Positions 61,117 to 64,000 of a stretch of DNA of 64,000 bases are shown here, in pieces. The notes beneath the pieces were generated by a model. That model had not been told where the DNA came from and ran no database searches. It was given only the letters and a program-made list of their open reading frames with translations. How positions within the stretch are numbered: position 1 is the stretch's first letter; the number at the start of each line of letters is the position of its first letter. Source of the stretch: Auanema rhodensis (lineage: Eukaryota > Nematoda > Chromadorea > Rhabditida > Rhabditidae); NCBI GenBank assembly GCA_964057225.1, contig OZ059897.1, forward strand, positions 16,058,001 to 16,122,000, in the 5' to 3' direction. A program made the position numbers and the translations under genes.

Positions 61117-62569
61117 CTATTCTTTATGAATAGAATTTAAATTATGAATATTAAGAACAAATTAGCTCATCAAGTTCTATACGGGTTTTAACCGGTTTTA
61201 CAGTTGAATTCAAATAAAGAATTTTCATTTGTGAAGAATTTTTAATCAGATACATCCTTTTCTTTATTTTTTTTATAAAAAAAAATAAATTTGAGAATAG
61301 GGACACATAGCACTACAGGTTCAAACTGATCCCCATTCACTTGTCTCGATCGCTTAAGTTTTTTTGTGGCTCCTATCCCGTTTTAGTCTAACGATATGCC
61401 GGCATATCGCGAATTTACATGAATTTTCATTGTTATCAGATTAAAGTTATAAAAAATATTAACAATGAGATTATAAAGAAAGGGAAAAGATAAATTTCAG
61501 TTCATTTTCAATTAATATAGATATTGCTATAATGAAAATATTTTTTTCAATCAAATGTAAAATCAAAGTATATTTTTTATAAACAAATATATATATTAAT
61601 TAACAAGACTATATTTTATTATTAATAATATATAAAGAATATATTTTACATCTTATAAATAAACTTAATAGTTATATGATATCAGCTTCTAAGAAATATA
61701 TATTATATTCAAATACTTCTCAAACAAATTACTGTGAAAACTACAAGATTTATTAAGAAATTTCTAAAATTTTAAATTAAAATAATATCATATCCTTCGT
61801 ATTTCTTCATAGAAAACAGCGTCATATCCATAATAAAAAAAATTGTCTTTGCTATAGCCAGGTGCTTGTAGACACCGATGACGAATAGCCAAACTCTCTC
61901 GGATTGAAGGCGAAAGCCAGCTAACTAAAGCAGACTATTCGAGTTTATAGTTTCTTGAAAAACATCGGATACGACCTGCTATACATCGGAGAGGAGATGA
62001 CATGTATAGCTAAACGATGAAGATGAAGTCCATGACAACGTTATCTTCAAGATGACAATCACCACATCCATGACATCTATGAATGTTACAGTTTGGTCAA
62101 AAAGCTGCGATTCTGTTGCTGACTGATGTTTCTTTATTCAATGGACATCGGCGAACAGAAAGAATGAAAGAATAAAAGAATAAGACAATTCCTGCGATAT
62201 TTTTTGCTGCTTGAAGTGTTTTTTCTGCCCGTTTGATAGGTTGGGTGGATAAACGACGAGAACTAAGATTCATTCGGATTATTCAGTTCAATTGTACAGG
62301 AATCCTGACATCGACTGTTCATTATTATCTTTGTCGCTTCTCTTAATCGCCAGATTTAAGACTCAACTGTAATCACAATGCTCTGTGAATTCAATATGAG
62401 TTTTAAGAAACGCAAACCTTATATGAAAATGTTCTCTTGTTATTTATGTTTTTCTTTTGTTGAAATAAGATTGTTTTATATCTATTTCTTTATAATTCTT
62501 TGAATTTACTATCATTAACTTAGAATTTGTAATTCATGCTTTAATTTTGAATCTTTCATTATTTCAGTA
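61117..62569. other. intergenic region with a palindrome and a higher-GC island
   Basis: No protein gene was seen. It holds an 18-base perfect palindrome (61392-61409) and an island at about 61800-62340 with a more balanced base composition, including a ggcgaaagcc hairpin near 61907-61916, that has no long open frame on either strand. Confidence 0.4.
61392..61409. other. 18-base perfect palindrome
   Basis: cgatatgccggcatatcg equals its own reverse complement, GC-centred in AT-rich DNA. It could be a binding site for a dimeric factor or chance. Confidence 0.6.
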
Positions 62570-64000
62570 ATGAACAGGCAAACGCTTATCTGCCTTACAA
62601 CCTTTCTCTGTATTTCTTCCACAGTTTTAGCTGGAGTAAGTATAAACATAATTTTTATTATAAATTCATTCATAACTATTATATTTAAATATATGAAAAC
62701 ATTCAGAGTTCACATATTGTTGGTCCACCTTCAGCTAGACCTTCATCAGAAGAATTAGATGAACTTAATCGTATTCTGGCTTTAAAGGTTGGATAAGTTT
62801 GTATATGTGTTCATTTATTTTTATGTATTCAAGGGAAAACCTCCTCTGGTTATTCCTGATGTTCCCATGGATTTTGACAATCCATTGAAATCCATGCTCC
62901 CTATGCGACCTTCTTTTTCTCCATCACACTCTTCTGAAACGTTTACAACATCTATGACAAATAAAGATATCAAACAATCAACAACAGAACCTTCTCCATT
63001 CGCTGAGGCTGATTCTTTAGATACACAAGTACCAGATTTAATGGAATTTGATCCAATCAGTGAGTCATTTATATATGTTTCCACTAAATCTTTTTAATGA
63101 ATCTTTAGTTTAAAAAATATAATTTTAACTAAACCACAACTTCCCTAACTTCATATTATTTAGAGATTGCTAACTATGTGATAATATTTATCACCTATTT
63201 AAGTCTTTTTTGAATTAGCTAAAGTTTTAAAACAATCGAAGTTAGTTTAAGTTAAAACTAAAGAAGTAAAGTGACTCCTATTTCTCATAATGTTTGCTGC
63301 AATATCATTTGTCACAAATACAAGCCGGTTTTTTAGAAACGTTAGCTTGGTCATCAGTTTTAAGAATCATTTCCTAATCAAGCTTAATTTTAGATTAGAA
63401 GCAGTTGTCGGAATTATTAACTATATTTCTTTTAGAAGAAATGTCGCAAAAGGACAAAGAGAAATTCTTTAAAAATCTGGGACTAGAAAGTTTAGCCATC
63501 CGAGAATTTGGAACTAAAACACTTCAGTTGAACGAGCATTCCGATATACATAATCTCGGTATGAAATTGTTAACAATTTTGATTATTGAAAGAAGTAAAT
63601 ACAGATGGACTGAATCCCGAGCTACCAGCTTTTGCTTTTAGTTCCGATGATACTAATGATGTTGAAAGCATTGATAAGGTTTGTGAACATGTTTTTCAAC
63701 GATTAAAATGTTTGCAAACTTTTGCAGCCTGTTGATGTAATTTCTAAAATTACTTCAAACTTGATTAAAGAAAAAACACACATGAACCTAAAGATGAAAG
63801 ACGGCGAGTTCGTCGAATACGAATATGTTGATGAAGATTATGAAAATGTTGAAAATCCAGCAAATAAAACATCAACAACAACCCAAATTTCAACAAACTC
63901 ATCCACAACATCTACTGTTGTCACTCCTTCTTCAACAACAACTTTTTCTCCTGCTAAGGCCATATCTTCAACTCACTCAGCGTTGCAAACTTCTACAAAT
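62570..64000 (+). CDS. secreted Ser/Thr-rich protein of unknown function (3' end outside window)
   Basis: Six exons join in phase up to the window edge. ATG at 62570-62572 follows tttcagta and gives MNRQTLICLTTFLCISSTVLAG, a signal peptide. Then come a Pro-rich stretch (IVGPPSARPSSEELDELNRI and GKPPLVIPDVPMDFDNP), a Ser/Thr-rich segment, a charged region (KDKEKFFKNLGLESLAIREF), FAFSSDDTNDVESIDKP, an acidic Tyr cluster (EYEYVDEDYENVENP), and from 63850 a mucin-like run of Thr/Ser (KTSTTTQISTNSSTTSTVVT) continuing past 64000. No cysteines appear after the signal peptide. Heavy O-glycosylation and an extracellular or cuticle-surface location are inferred. I do not recognise the family. Confidence 0.75.

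Noticed and set aside
1-64000. Spliced-leader RNA genes, rRNA, CRISPR arrays or bacterial-type operons
   Set aside because: I looked for the canonical SL1 sequence and for repeat-spacer patterns and saw none. The gene structures are plainly eukaryotic.

Overview
This window is AT-rich eukaryotic DNA, most likely from a nematode. Coding exons are short and broken by many small introns, often about 40-60 bases, with gt...ag ends and tttcag/tttag acceptors. Several genes have an acceptor-like tttcag right at the start codon, as expected if transcripts receive a spliced leader. The gene content also fits: a trefoil-containing GH31 alpha-glucosidase, a Cys-loop receptor of acetylcholine-receptor type, a divergent acylated globin, a nematode-style seven-TM receptor and several short secreted proteins. 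I cannot assign a genus. Coordinates given for coding regions are spans from start to stop codon, with introns included.

Layout. 1-1837 (minus): 5' part of a GH31 alpha-glucosidase. 3845-8315 (minus): small one-TM protein of unknown function with two intronic (GA)n tracts. 11804-13087 (minus): another small unknown TM protein. 14513-18710 (plus): L-fucose kinase, with a tRNA-Gln(CTG) gene lying antisense in one intron. 19025-21070 (minus): SLC2-like sugar transporter, convergent with the fucokinase. 21.1-25.4 kb: gene-poor. 25422-28034 (plus): nicotinic-type receptor subunit. 32474-34001 (plus): unknown type I membrane protein. 34868-35186 (plus): likely peptide-hormone precursor with two related dibasic-flanked peptides. 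35680-41389 (minus): RIC1, a subunit of the RAB6 exchange factor, here ending in a perfect CaaX box. 45250-46679 (plus): globin with an N-terminal acylation motif. 47031-48101 (plus): secreted protein with a Ly6-like CC..D.CN signature. 48469-48785 (plus): Gly/Tyr-rich secreted peptide. 50923-52666 (plus): TEX264-like ER membrane protein. 52.7-59.6 kb: gene-poor, with a large CT tract and a probable tRNA-derived SINE. 59622-61116 (plus): GPCR. 62570-end (plus): secreted Ser/Thr-rich protein cut by the window edge.

The genes do not form one pathway. They read as a normal stretch of chromosome: Golgi/ER housekeeping (RIC1, TEX264), sugar metabolism and transport (alpha-glucosidase, fucokinase, SLC2-like), neuronal signalling (receptor subunit, peptide precursor, GPCR) and nematode-specific secreted proteins. 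The most striking chromosome-scale signal is strand asymmetry. Non-coding DNA and its dinucleotide repeats are purine-rich on the plus strand around minus-strand genes and pyrimidine-rich around plus-strand genes, with sharp switches near 13.84 kb and 23.5 kb between divergent genes. The best candidates for undescribed biology are the two-peptide precursor at 34.9-35.2 kb, the CVIM terminus of RIC1 and the SINE-like element at 57.85-58.12 kb.
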